Assembly: GCF_001424545.1 (NCBI RefSeq)
Contig: NZ_LMQL01000006.1
Coordinates: 1 to 63,063 of the forward strand
DNA length: 63,063 nt
DNA from: Ramlibacter sp. Leaf400
GTDB taxonomy: Bacteria; Pseudomonadota; Gammaproteobacteria; Burkholderiales; Burkholderiaceae_C
Reading direction: 5' to 3'
The notes under the pieces were generated by a model. That model was given only the letters and a program-made list of their open reading frames with translations, was not told the DNA's origin and searched no databases. Positions 9,467 to 18,476 of this stretch are shown in pieces; within the stretch, counting starts at the first letter, position 1, and each line of letters opens with the position of its first letter. The translations under genes and the position numbers were made by a program.

Positions 9467-10702
9467 TCAGATCACTCCTTCCTGCCGCAGCGCCGCGATG
9501 CGCGCGGCGTCCCAGCCGAGCACGCCGCCCAGCACCTCTTCCGTGTGCTGCCCCAGCAGCGGCGGTGGCAGCTCGTGGCGCACGGGCGTTCCGCTCAGCT
9601 TCATGGGGCTGGCCACCAGCCGCAGGCCGGGCGCGAGCGGATGCTCCCATTCGTCGACCATGCCGCGCTCGCGAACGTGCGGATCGGCGAACACCTCGGC
9701 CAGGTTGTTGATCGCCCCGCAGGGCACCTTGGCGGCCTCCAGCGCGGGCAGCCACTGCGCCTTGGTGCGCGCCTGCATCAGGGCCTCGAGCATCGGGACC
9801 AGCACGGCACGGTTGCGCACCCGGTCCTGGTTGCGCGCGAAGCGCTCGTCCCGCGCCAACTCGGGCCGGCCCGCCACCTCGCAGAATTTCGCGAACTGGC
9901 CGTCGTTGCCCACGGCCAGGATCAGGTAGTCCTTGTGGCCGTCTTCGGCCGGCGCCACCTCGAACACCTGGTAGGGCACGATGTTCTGGTGCGCATTGCC
10001 GGCTCGCCCCGGCACCTTGCCGCTCACCAGGTAGTTGGCGCCCAGGTTGGCCAGCATCGCCACCTGCGTGTCCAGCAGCGCCATGTCGACGTGCTGGCCC
10101 TCGCCGGTGCGCTCGGCGTGCCGAAGGGCCGCCAGGATGGCGACCCCGGCGTACATGCCGGTGAAGAGGTCGGCCACCGCCACGCCCACCTTCTGCGGCC
10201 CGCCGCCCAGGTCGTCGCGCTCGCCGGTGATGCTCATCAGCCCGCCCATGCCCTGCACGGCGTAGTCGTAGCCGGCGCGCTCGCGGTAGGGCCCGGTCTG
10301 GCCGAAGCCGGTGACGCTGCAATAGACGAGCTTCGGATTCACGCTCCGCAGCGAGGCGTAGTCCAGCCCGTAGCGGGCCATGTCGCCCACCTTGAAGTTC
10401 TCCACGAAGACGTGGCAGTGCTTGGCCAGCTCCTTCACCAGCGCCTGCCCGGCCGGCTGCGCGATGTCGCAGGTGACCGACCGCTTGTTGCGGTTGGTGC
10501 CCAGGTAGTAGGCCGCCTCGCGCGTGTCCTGGCCCTGCGCGTCCTGCAGGAAGGGCGGGCCCCAGCTGCGCGTGTCGTCGCCGCTGCCGGGCCGCTCGAT
10601 CTTGATGACGTCGGCGCCCAGGTCGGCCAGTGTCTGGGTGCACCACGGGCCCGCCAGCACGCGGGAGAGGTCCAGGATCCGGATGCCGTCGAGCGATGTC
10701 AT
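9467..10702 (-). CDS. Class III CoA-transferase (CaiB/BaiF family)
   Basis: The 411-residue protein begins MTSLDGIRILDLSRVLAGPW, the family N-terminus, and carries GADVIKIERPGSGDDTR and NRNKRSVTCDI. Asp178 in VADLFTG aligns with the catalytic aspartate (Asp169 in formyl-CoA transferase) that forms the acyl-aspartyl intermediate. The enzyme moves CoA between two carboxylic acids; candidates are succinyl-CoA with a dicarboxylic or aromatic acid. The start at 10702 is set by homology; the frame is open 145 codons further upstream but that region is the divergent lipoprotein gene. It forms an operon with the hydrolase downstream. Confidence 0.92.
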   Translation of the reverse strand: MTSLDGIRILDLSRVLAGPWCTQTLADLGADVIKIERPGSGDDTRSWGPPFLQDAQGQDTREAAYYLGTNRNKRSVTCDIAQPAGQALVKELAKHCHVFVENFKVGDMARYGLDYASLRSVNPKLVYCSVTGFGQTGPYRERAGYDYAVQGMGGLMSITGERDDLGGGPQKVGVAVADLFTGMYAGVAILAALRHAERTGEGQHVDMALLDTQVAMLANLGANYLVSGKVPGRAGNAHQNIVPYQVFEVAPAEDGHKDYLILAVGNDGQFAKFCEVAGRPELARDERFARNQDRVRNRAVLVPMLEALMQARTKAQWLPALEAAKVPCGAINNLAEVFADPHVRERGMVDEWEHPLAPGLRLVASPMKLSGTPVRHELPPPLLGQHTEEVLGGVLGWDAARIAALRQEGVI

Positions 10703-10742
10703 GGAGCGCCATTCTCCTCCGATGGAACCGTATGATCGGACG

Positions 10743-11261
10743 ATGCACCGTTCCCGTGCAGCACTCCTGCTGCTGGCGGCGGCGGCCACCGGCTGCAGCC
10801 CCACCTTCAACTGGCGCGAGGTCCGCGCCGACCCTTCAGGCCTGAAAGCGATGCTGCCGTGCAAGCCGGACAAGGCGTCGCGGCGCGTGCCCATGGGTGC
10901 GGGCGAAGTCGAGCTGTCGGTGCTCGGCTGCGACACCGGCGGCGCCACCTTCGCCATCCTGCAGGCCGAGCTGGGCGAGCCGCCCCGGCCCGACGAGGTC
11001 CTGGCCCAGTGGAACCGTGCCACGCTGGCCAACATGAAGGCCGAAGGCTCCCAGGCCCGTGCCTTCGTGCCGCCCGGCGCCGATCCGCTGTCCTCGTCCC
11101 AGCGCGTGAGCGCGCAGGGCCGCCGCGCCGACGGCACGCCGGTGCGCGGCGAGGCCGCCTACTTCGCGCGCGGCCGCCACGTCTACCAGGCGGTGGTCTA
11201 TGCCAGCGATCCCAGGCCCGACACGCTGCAGCCTTTCTTCGAAGGCCTGAAGTTCCCATGA
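10743..11261 (+). CDS. Putative lipoprotein of unknown function
   Basis: The 172-residue product begins MHRSRAALLLLAAAATGCSP, a lipoprotein signal with lipobox Cys18. The mature part contains two further cysteines (MLPCKPD and LGCDTGG) that could form a disulfide, a helix around EVLAQWNRATLANMKAEG, and ends PFFEGLKFP. I do not recognise a named domain. Its stop overlaps the start of the MFS gene (ATGA), so the two are translationally coupled. It is divergent from the CoA-transferase gene, with 40 bases between the two starts. Confidence 0.8.
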   Translation: MHRSRAALLLLAAAATGCSPTFNWREVRADPSGLKAMLPCKPDKASRRVPMGAGEVELSVLGCDTGGATFAILQAELGEPPRPDEVLAQWNRATLANMKAEGSQARAFVPPGADPLSSSQRVSAQGRRADGTPVRGEAAYFARGRHVYQAVVYASDPRPDTLQPFFEGLKFP

Positions 11262-12538
11262 GCCGTCCGGACGCCCCGCGCGTGCAGGCTTCCGCCTCCG
11301 CCCCGGACCTGCTGTCCCGCCGCGACGCCGTCCTGGTCTTCCTGGCGTTCGCGTTCGCGTACTTCTTCTCGGCGCTGGTGCGTGCCGTCACGGCCACGCT
11401 GGCCCCGACGCTCACGCCGGAATTCGCGCTAAGCGCGCGCGACCTGGGCCTCCTGGCCGGCGGCTACTTCTTCGGCTTCGCGGCCACCCAGCTGCCGCTG
11501 GGCAACTGGCTCGACCGGCACGGGCCCAAAAAGGTCATCCTGGCCTTCCTGCTGGTCGCCGTGGCGGGCTGCGTGGCCTTCTCGCTGGCCACCAGTTTCC
11601 CGGCCCTGCTGGCGGCGCGCGTGCTGTGCGGCGTGGGCGTCAGCGCCTGCCTGATGGCGCCGCTCACCGGCTTTCGCCGCTGGCTGGAGCCGGGCACGCA
11701 GCTGCGCGCCAACTCCTGGATGCTGATGACCGGCTCGTTCGGCATGCTGGCCTCCACGCTGCCGGTGCAGTGGCTGGTGCCGCTGTTCGGCTGGCGGCCG
11801 CTGTTCTGGGGGCTGGCCGCGCTGATCGCGCTGTCCATGGTCCTGATCGCCTGGCGCGTGCCGCACTGGGAGACGGCGCCCGAGGCCGCGGCCGCGCCGG
11901 GCGGGTCGTACGAGCAGGTCTGGCGCGATCCCTACTTCCGCCGCATGACGCCGATCGGCTTCTTCACCTACGGCGGAATGATCGCCGTGCAGACCCTCTG
12001 GGCCGGGCCGTGGATGGTGCGCGTGGCCGGCTACCAGCCCATGGAATCGGCCGCGGGCCTGTTCACGATCAACCTGTGCATGCTGGTGACGTTCTGGACC
12101 TGGGGCATGGTCAACCCGATGCTGGCGCGGCGGGGCATCACGACCGACCGGCTGATCGCCTGGGGCACGCCCCTGAGCGTGGTGGCGCTGGCCGGCATCG
12201 TCGTGGCCGGCCCGGCGGCCGGTCCCCTGGCGCTGGCGCTCTTCTGCGTGTCGTCCACCTTCGTCTCGCTGGCCCAGCCGGCGGTCGGCATGGCCTTCCC
12301 CACGGCGCTGGCCGGGCGCGCCCTGTCGGCCTACAACCTGGTCATCTTCCTGGGCGTGTTCGTGATGCAGTGGGGCATCGGGCTGCTGGTGGACGGCTTC
12401 CGGGCGCTGGGCTGGGCGGAAGTGGCCGCCTTCCGTGGCGCATTCACCGTCTTCCTGGCCCTGAGTGCGGCGTCGTATGCCTGGTTCCTGCTGGGGAGCC
12501 GCGATAATCGAACTCAGCCCCGCCCCGCCTCGCCATGA
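11258..12538 (+). CDS. Major facilitator superfamily transporter
   Basis: The 426-residue protein has about 12 hydrophobic helices. The MFS loop 2-3 signature appears as GNWLDRHGPKKV. The N-terminus is a short cytoplasmic leader; a central cytoplasmic loop is around WETAPEAAAAPGGSYEQVWRD. Substrate cannot be told; the family also includes nitrate and sugar-acid carriers. The start at 11258 overlaps the lipoprotein stop and the stop overlaps the EIIA start by four bases, so it may lead or join the PTS transcript. Confidence 0.9.
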   Translation: MSRPDAPRVQASASAPDLLSRRDAVLVFLAFAFAYFFSALVRAVTATLAPTLTPEFALSARDLGLLAGGYFFGFAATQLPLGNWLDRHGPKKVILAFLLVAVAGCVAFSLATSFPALLAARVLCGVGVSACLMAPLTGFRRWLEPGTQLRANSWMLMTGSFGMLASTLPVQWLVPLFGWRPLFWGLAALIALSMVLIAWRVPHWETAPEAAAAPGGSYEQVWRDPYFRRMTPIGFFTYGGMIAVQTLWAGPWMVRVAGYQPMESAAGLFTINLCMLVTFWTWGMVNPMLARRGITTDRLIAWGTPLSVVALAGIVVAGPAAGPLALALFCVSSTFVSLAQPAVGMAFPTALAGRALSAYNLVIFLGVFVMQWGIGLLVDGFRALGWAEVAAFRGAFTVFLALSAASYAWFLLGSRDNRTQPRPASP

Positions 12539-12990
12539 ACGCGATCCTGATCATCGGCCATGCCCCGCTCGCGCACGCGCTGCGCCAGTGCGCGCTGCAT
12601 GTGTTCCCGGATTGCGCGTCCGCTGTCGCGGCCATCGACGTGCAGCCCAACCTCTCGCCGGAAGAGACCCTGGCCACGGCCCGCATCGCGATGGCGCAGC
12701 TCACGCAGCCGCCCGGCGTCAAGGGCGTGCTGGTCCTCACCGACATCTTCGGGGCCACGCCGAGCAACGTGGCGCAGAAGCTGGTGGACGGCGTCACCTC
12801 GCGCCTGATCACCGGCGTCAACCTGCCGATGCTGCTGCGCACGGTGAGCTACCGCCATGAGCCGCTGGACGCGCTGGTGTCGCGCGCCGTCGTCGGCGGC
12901 ACCCAGGGCGTGATGCAGGTGGCCGTCACCGCGCCGCAGAACCAGCCCCGCCGCAGCCATGATCAAGACGAGCACGACCATCAGCAATAA
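12535..12990 (+). CDS. PTS system EIIA component, mannose/fructose family
   Basis: The 151-residue protein is a single EIIA(Man) domain with the phosphorylated His9 in ILIIGHAPL and the GVLVLTDIFGATPSN signature. It ends in a His/Asp/Gln-rich tail whose coding overlaps the start of ptsH by 32 bases. No EIIB or EIIC is present, so the protein is probably regulatory rather than part of a sugar permease, as known for similar betaproteobacterial cassettes. The phosphate would come from HPr, encoded next. Confidence 0.93.
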   Translation: MNAILIIGHAPLAHALRQCALHVFPDCASAVAAIDVQPNLSPEETLATARIAMAQLTQPPGVKGVLVLTDIFGATPSNVAQKLVDGVTSRLITGVNLPMLLRTVSYRHEPLDALVSRAVVGGTQGVMQVAVTAPQNQPRRSHDQDEHDHQQ

Positions 12991-13228
12991 GCTGGGCCTG
13001 CATGCCCGCGCCTCGGCCAAGCTGACCAAGCTGGCCGGCAGCTATCCCTGCGAGGTCTGGATGTCCAAGGGCGAGCGCCGCGTCAACGCCAAGAGCATCA
13101 TGGGCGTGATGATGCTGGCCGCCGGCGTCGGCAGCGAAGTGGTGATCGAGACGGAAGGCGACCGGGAGCAGGAAGCCATGAACGCTCTTCTGGCGTTGAT
13201 CCACGACAAGTTCGGGGAAGGCGAGTGA
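12959..13228 (+). CDS. ptsH: Phosphocarrier protein HPr
   Basis: The 89-residue protein has the active-site His15 in KLGLHARAS and Ser46 in NAKSIMGVM, the site used by HPr kinase/phosphorylase. It transfers phosphate from Enzyme I to EIIA proteins. The gene lies within the 3' end of the EIIA gene (32-base overlap) and its TGA overlaps the GTG start of ptsI. The presence of Ser46 suggests that an HPr kinase exists elsewhere in the genome; none is in this window. Confidence 0.97.
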   Translation: MIKTSTTISNKLGLHARASAKLTKLAGSYPCEVWMSKGERRVNAKSIMGVMMLAAGVGSEVVIETEGDREQEAMNALLALIHDKFGEGE

Positions 13229-14979
13229 CCTTCTCCATCCACGGCCTCCCCGTCGCCCGCGGCATCGCCATCGGCCGCGCGGTGCTGATGGGCGGGCGCG
13301 TGGACGTGGCGCACTACTTCATCGACCCGGCGCAGGTCGACGCCGAGATCGCCCGGGTGCGCGAGGGCCGCAACGCGGTGATCGAGGAGATCCACCGGCT
13401 GCAGCACACCATCTCGGCCATGGGCAAGGAGGCGCCGCACGAGCTGTCCGCGCTGCTGGACGTGCACCTGATGCTGCTGCAGGACGAGGACCTGATCACC
13501 GGCGTCAAGCACTGGATCCGCGAGCGCCTCTACAACGCGGAATGGGCGCTGACCACGCAGCTGGAGCAGCTCTCGCGCCAGTTCGACGAGATGGAGGACG
13601 AGTACCTTCGCGAGCGCAAGGCCGACCTCGAGCAGGTGGCCGAACGCATCCTGCGCTACATGAAGGGCGTGGCCTCGCCGGTGGCGCCCACGCCGCGCCG
13701 CAAGACCCAGCAGGACCTGCTGCTGGACGACAGCGTCGACGTGCCGCTGGTGCTGGTGGCCCACGACCTGTCGCCGGCCGACATGCTGCAGTTCAAGCAG
13801 AGCGTCTTCGCCGGTTTCGTCACCGACGTGGGCGGGCGCAACTCGCACACCGCGATCGTGGCCCGCAGCATGGACATCCCGGCGGTGGTGGGCGCGCGCA
13901 GCGCCAGCCAGCTGGTGCGCCAGGACGACTGGGTGATCATCGACGGCGACGACGGCGTGCTGATCGTCGACCCCTCGCCCATCATCCTGGCCGAGTACGG
14001 CTTCAAGCAGCGCCAGGCCGAGCTCGAACGCGGCCGCCTCGCGCGGCTGCGCCACACGCCCGCCGTCACGATCGACGGCCTCAAGGTCGAGCTGCTGGCC
14101 AACATCGAGATGCCCGAGGACGCGCCGGCGGCGCTGGAAGCCGGCGCCGTGGGCGTGGGCCTGTTCCGCAGCGAGTTCCTGTTCATGAACCGCAAGGGCC
14201 GGTTGCCCGACGAGGACGAGCAGTACGAGGCGTACCGGCGCGCGGTCGAGGGCATGCAAGGCCTGCCGGTGACCATCCGCACCATCGACGTCGGCGCTGA
14301 CAAGCCGCTGGACGACGGGCACCGCGAGGAGGCCCACCTCAACCCGGCGCTGGGGCTGCGCGCCATCCGCTGGAGCCTGGCCGACCCGGCGATGTTCCTC
14401 ACCCAGCTGCGCGCCGTGCTGCGCGCGGCCGCCCACGGCAAGGTCAACCTGCTGATCCCGATGCTGGCCCATGCCTCCGAGATCCGGCAGACGCTCTCGC
14501 TGCTGGACTTCGCGCGCGCCGAGCTGGACAACCGCGGCGTGGCCTACGGCTCGATGCAGGTGGGCGCCATGATCGAGATCCCGGCGGCGGCGCTGACGCT
14601 GCGCACCTTCCTGCGCTACTTCGACTTCCTGTCCATCGGCACCAACGACCTGATTCAGTACACGCTGGCGATCGACCGCGCCGACGAATCGGTGGCCCAC
14701 CTGTACGACCCGCTGCATCCCGCCGTGCTGCAACTGGTGGCGCAGACCATCGCCGAGTGCAACGCGCAGGGCAAGGGCGTCAGCGTGTGCGGCGAGATGG
14801 CGGGCGACATCGGCTTCACCCGGCTGCTGCTCGGCCTGGGCCTGCGCAGCTTCTCCATGCATCCGGCCCAGATCCTGGCGGTCAAGCAGGAAGTGCTTCG
14901 CGCCGACACGCGGCGGCTGGAAGGCTGGGCGCAGGAAGTGCTGGCGGCCGAAGACCCGGGCAAGCTGCTCGGTCAGTAG
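13225..14979 (+). CDS. ptsI: Phosphoenolpyruvate-protein phosphotransferase (Enzyme I)
   Basis: The 584-residue protein autophosphorylates from PEP and passes phosphate to HPr. It starts at GTG (13225), overlapping the ptsH stop, with GGGGAAGG upstream. The phospho-histidine is His208 in GGRNSHTAIVAR. The C-terminal PEP-binding barrel shows LFRSEFLFMNR, SIGTNDLIQYTLAIDR and VCGEMAGD. Length is standard (570-590). It ends seven bases into the 3' end of the convergent mrcA gene. Confidence 0.97.
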   Translation: MTFSIHGLPVARGIAIGRAVLMGGRVDVAHYFIDPAQVDAEIARVREGRNAVIEEIHRLQHTISAMGKEAPHELSALLDVHLMLLQDEDLITGVKHWIRERLYNAEWALTTQLEQLSRQFDEMEDEYLRERKADLEQVAERILRYMKGVASPVAPTPRRKTQQDLLLDDSVDVPLVLVAHDLSPADMLQFKQSVFAGFVTDVGGRNSHTAIVARSMDIPAVVGARSASQLVRQDDWVIIDGDDGVLIVDPSPIILAEYGFKQRQAELERGRLARLRHTPAVTIDGLKVELLANIEMPEDAPAALEAGAVGVGLFRSEFLFMNRKGRLPDEDEQYEAYRRAVEGMQGLPVTIRTIDVGADKPLDDGHREEAHLNPALGLRAIRWSLADPAMFLTQLRAVLRAAAHGKVNLLIPMLAHASEIRQTLSLLDFARAELDNRGVAYGSMQVGAMIEIPAAALTLRTFLRYFDFLSIGTNDLIQYTLAIDRADESVAHLYDPLHPAVLQLVAQTIAECNAQGKGVSVCGEMAGDIGFTRLLLGLGLRSFSMHPAQILAVKQEVLRADTRRLEGWAQEVLAAEDPGKLLGQ

Positions 14980-17390
14980 CCGGGCCCGGCGCTGCCCGGG
15001 GTCGGCAGGAGCTGTGCGGGCCCGGCGCCGCTCAACTCGCCGCGCGGCGGCGCCACCACGATGGCTCGTTGCGGCGGCAGCGCCAGCACCTCGGGCGGTG
15101 GCCCGCCCGCACGCGGAGGCGCCACCACGATGGCCGGTTGCGAAGGAAATCCCAGCGTCCCCCCGCCCACGTTGACGCCGTACTCGGCCGGCAACGGCAT
15201 CGACGGCACGGTCGCGGCCGGCGCCGGCGGCTCCAGCAGTTCGGGCGGCGGCGGGAACAGCGTGCCCCAGCCGGCGCCGGCGTCCTGCTGCAGCGGTGGC
15301 TCGGGTGCCTTGGGGAACTTCGCCTTCGGGTCGACCAGCTTCGCCTTGACCAGGCCCTGCATGAATTCACCGACCATCGGCAGCGCGCTGCGGGCGCCCT
15401 GGCCCCAGGGGTCCTGCATGGTGATGCGGCTGTCGTTGAAGCCGACCCAGGCGCCCGTCACCAGCCGCGGATGGGCCAGGATGAACCAGCCGTCGGTGTT
15501 CTCCTGCGTGGTGCCGGTCTTGCCGGCCAGCTCGCCCTGCAGGCGGTAGCGGCTGCGGATCGGCGCCCCGGTGCCGCGGTCGATGGCGGCGCGCAGGGCG
15601 TCCAGCAGCACGGCATTGGCGGCCGGGTCCAGCGCCGGCTCCGGCGCGGCGGGGCGGAAGGCTTCCAGCACCTTGCCGCTGCGGTCTTCCACCTGCAGCA
15701 CCAGGGCCGGCGCCACGTACTGGCCGGCGTTGGCGATGGTCGCGTAGGCGGCCGCCATCTCGCGCAGCGTCACCAGGCTGGTGCCCAGGCCGATCGAGGG
15801 CACTTCTTCCAGCCGGCTGTCGCGCACGCCCATGGCCTGCGCGAGCTGCGCCACCTTGGGCGCGCCCACGTACTGCATCAGCTGCGCGGTGATGGTGTTC
15901 CTGGACAGCGCGAGCGCGTCGCGCAGCGCCATCGGCTCGCCCGTGGGCTGGCCGGCGTCGGTCGGCCGCCAGATGCGGCCCTGGCCGTCCGGGATGTCGA
16001 TGGGCTGGTCGATCAGCTGGTCGCTGGGGCGCGCCCCCAGCGCGAAGGCCGCGCCATAGACAAAGGGCTTGAAGGTCGAACCGGGCTGGCGCCGGGCCTG
16101 CTGCACGTGGTCGAACTGGTCTTGCGAGAAGTCGCGGCTGCCGACCCACGCCCGGACGTAGCCGGTGCCGGGTTCCATTGCCACCAGGCCAGCCTGCAGG
16201 CGGGTCTTGTCCGCGCGCAGCGCCTGCATGAAGGTGGCGTCGGAACGCAACTTGGCCAGAGCTTCGACATCGGACATCCCGGCGGTGCGCGCGGCCTGGA
16301 ACTGCTGTGTCTCGCGAAGGAATGCATCGACCAGATCGCGGCGCGCGTTCCAGCCCTGGCGACCGTTCCACGTGGTGTCGGCGAGCTTTTGCAGGCGCTC
16401 GGTCTGCGCGCTGAGCGCCGCCTGCGCCATCGCCTGCGCGCGCGAATCGATGGTGGTGCGCACCACCAGTCCGTCGGCGTAGACGTTGCGGCCGTTGCGG
16501 TCGGCCCAGTCGATCAGCCAGCGGCGCATCAGCACCGCCAGGTGCGGCGCCGGGCCGGGCTGCTCGTCCTGGCGCTCGAAGTTCAGCTGCAGCGGCTGGC
16601 CGCGCAACTGGTCGAGCTGCGCCTGCTCCAGCTTGCCGTGGCGCGCCAGCTGGGCCAGCACGATGTTGCGGCGCTGCTGGGCCCGCTGCGGGTTGAGCAC
16701 CGGGTTGTAGTAGGTCGTGCCCTTGAGCATGCCCACCAGCGTCGCGCTCTCCAGCACGTCGAGGTCGCGCGCGTTCTTGTCGAAGTAGGTGCGCGCGGCC
16801 ATCTCGATGCCGTACGTGTTGTAGAGAAAGGGCACGGTGTTGAGGTAGATCTCCAGGATCTCGTCCTTGCCGTAGGCCCGCTCGATCTTCAGCGCGGTGA
16901 TCGCTTCCTTGACCTTGCGCTCGAGTGTCGGGGCGCGGCCGATCTCTTCGGGATAGAGGTTGCGCGCGAGCTGCTGCGTGATGGTGGAGCCGCCCTGAAG
17001 CCGCCCCTGGAAAGTGTTCCACGCGGCCGCGACCGTGCGGCGCAGGTCCAGGCCCCGATGCTCGTAGAAGCGCTGGTCCTCGACCGCGAGCAGCGCGGCC
17101 AGCACGTGGGGCGAGATGCCTTCCAGCGGCACCCACTGCCGGTTGGTCTTGCGGTACACCGCGAGCTCCTGCCCGTCGGAGGTCAGCAGCACGCTGGGAT
17201 GCTCGGCCTGCTGGCGCTTGAGGTTGCCGATGACGGGTGTGGCCGGCACCTGCGTCATCAAGTACCAGGCGGCGAGGAAGACAGGGAGCAGGGCCAGCAG
17301 CAAGAGGACCATCGCCGAGGTCCACCAGGGATGCCGCCGCACCCAGCCGCGTCGGGCATGGGGTGTCGGAGTCTCGGCGCTGTCGGCCAT
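14973..17390 (-). CDS. mrcA: Bifunctional penicillin-binding protein 1A
   Basis: The 805-residue inner-membrane enzyme polymerises and cross-links peptidoglycan. A cytoplasmic stretch and one membrane helix (about residues 24-46) precede the GT51 glycosyltransferase domain, with catalytic Glu104 in EDQRFYEHRG and GGSTITQQLARN. The transpeptidase domain has Ser438 in GSTFKP, SRN and KTGTTQ. The final 130 or so residues are Pro/Gly-rich and contain the phrase AIVVAPPR twice; this tail is not part of the catalytic fold. It overlaps ptsI tail to tail by seven bases and is preceded by a 175-base spacer. Confidence 0.95.
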   Translation of the reverse strand: MADSAETPTPHARRGWVRRHPWWTSAMVLLLLALLPVFLAAWYLMTQVPATPVIGNLKRQQAEHPSVLLTSDGQELAVYRKTNRQWVPLEGISPHVLAALLAVEDQRFYEHRGLDLRRTVAAAWNTFQGRLQGGSTITQQLARNLYPEEIGRAPTLERKVKEAITALKIERAYGKDEILEIYLNTVPFLYNTYGIEMAARTYFDKNARDLDVLESATLVGMLKGTTYYNPVLNPQRAQQRRNIVLAQLARHGKLEQAQLDQLRGQPLQLNFERQDEQPGPAPHLAVLMRRWLIDWADRNGRNVYADGLVVRTTIDSRAQAMAQAALSAQTERLQKLADTTWNGRQGWNARRDLVDAFLRETQQFQAARTAGMSDVEALAKLRSDATFMQALRADKTRLQAGLVAMEPGTGYVRAWVGSRDFSQDQFDHVQQARRQPGSTFKPFVYGAAFALGARPSDQLIDQPIDIPDGQGRIWRPTDAGQPTGEPMALRDALALSRNTITAQLMQYVGAPKVAQLAQAMGVRDSRLEEVPSIGLGTSLVTLREMAAAYATIANAGQYVAPALVLQVEDRSGKVLEAFRPAAPEPALDPAANAVLLDALRAAIDRGTGAPIRSRYRLQGELAGKTGTTQENTDGWFILAHPRLVTGAWVGFNDSRITMQDPWGQGARSALPMVGEFMQGLVKAKLVDPKAKFPKAPEPPLQQDAGAGWGTLFPPPPELLEPPAPAATVPSMPLPAEYGVNVGGGTLGFPSQPAIVVAPPRAGGPPPEVLALPPQRAIVVAPPRGELSGAGPAQLLPTPGSAGPGY

Positions 17391-17457
17391 GGTTGGTCGT
17401 TCTGGGGATTCGTGGGGCTGCCGAGCGCCGACTCTGGCGGAAGGTTCGCGCCGCCCC

Positions 17458-17470
17458 TGTAGGACTGTCC
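17458..17470. other. Short GTAGGAC element in the mrcA-eamA spacer
   Basis: The spacer 17391-17565 holds TGTAGGACTGTCC, in which GGAC/GTCC are inverted around T. Similar GTAGGA or TCCTAC words occur in other spacers of this window (53985-53992, 61182-61187, 61261-61268). No clear -10 box or terminator is seen in the rest of this spacer. Confidence 0.25.
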
Positions 17471-17565
17471 CCCAAGCGGCCGCGCGCAGGCGCGCAACCG
17501 GCGTGCGCGCACGTCCGGCACGCGCAGCGCCGCGGCATTGCCGCGACAGCGCTCAATGACTGAGA

Positions 17566-18420
17566 TCAGGCGGCGGTGCGCGCCTGTGCGGGCGCTTCGC
17601 GCGTGCGGGTGCCCAGCACCGCGCCGCCCACGATCAGCGCGGCCGCGAGCGCGATGTTCCAGCTGAGGCCGCGGCCGGTCACCAGCAGCAGCAGGGCGGT
17701 CGAGACCAGCGGCGTGATGTAGCTCAGCACGCCGATCTGCCGCGCATCGCCGAGCTTGAGCGCGCGGTCCCACAGGAAGAAGGCCGCGCCCAGGGGACCC
17801 AGGCCCATCACCACGAGCAGTACCCAGTCGGTGGCGCTGATCGTGGCGGGCGCTTCCAGCAACACGTGGCACGCGAGCGACAGCAGGCCGGAGACGAGGC
17901 CGAACAGGCCGATGGCCGCGGTGGGGAACGCCGCCACCCGGCGCGTGAGCAGCGAGTAGCTGGCCCAGATGAAGGCGGCGCCGAGTGCCGGCAGGTACCC
18001 CCACGACCAGGCACCGGAAGCGCTCCCCGCCCCCAGGATGGCGATGGCGGCGCCTGCGAATCCCAGCAGCGCCCCGAGCACGTGTCCCGTCCGCAGCGAC
18101 ATCCCCGGCAGGAACACCGGGGCCAGCACCACGATGAACAGCGGCCACAGGTAGTTGACCAGGTTGGCCTCGACCGGCGGCGCGACGCGCAGCGCGATGA
18201 ACAGCAGGAAGTGGTAGCCGAACAGGCCGCAGATGCCCAGGGCCAGCGTGGCGGGCGGCACCTTCCACTGCCGCAGCAGCGGCCAGGCCGGCACGCTGCC
18301 GATCACGAGGGCGATGCCGGTGAGCAGGAAGGGCGGCAGGTGCGCGAGCGCGGTTCCCAGCGAGGCGAGGCCGGCCCACAGGGCGATCGCGCCCAGGGCG
18401 TAGAGGTTGGCGGCAGGCAT
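17566..18420 (-). CDS. EamA/DMT-family exporter
   Basis: The 284-residue membrane protein has ten predicted helices in two EamA halves (about 5-135 and 146-275). The pair of EamA repeats, with ALGAIALWAGLASL at the start and LPALGAAFIWASYSLLTRR at the start of the second half, and the LWDRALKLGDARQIGVLSYITPL segment resemble the YddG-like branch that exports aromatic amino acids and related metabolites. Substrate is inferred only from that similarity. It lies 56 bases downstream of lipA on the same strand and may be read from the same transcript. Confidence 0.85.
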   Translation of the reverse strand: MPAANLYALGAIALWAGLASLGTALAHLPPFLLTGIALVIGSVPAWPLLRQWKVPPATLALGICGLFGYHFLLFIALRVAPPVEANLVNYLWPLFIVVLAPVFLPGMSLRTGHVLGALLGFAGAAIAILGAGSASGAWSWGYLPALGAAFIWASYSLLTRRVAAFPTAAIGLFGLVSGLLSLACHVLLEAPATISATDWVLLVVMGLGPLGAAFFLWDRALKLGDARQIGVLSYITPLVSTALLLLVTGRGLSWNIALAAALIVGGAVLGTRTREAPAQARTAA

Positions 18421-18476
18421 GGGTGGAGCTTGAGCGGACGCCTCGGCGGCTGCCCTTCGGCGGCCCCGACCGTGGA

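Noticed and set aside
10703..11137. N-terminal extension of the CoA-transferase to 11137
   Set aside because: It overlaps most of the divergent lipoprotein gene and the family N-terminus begins at 10702.
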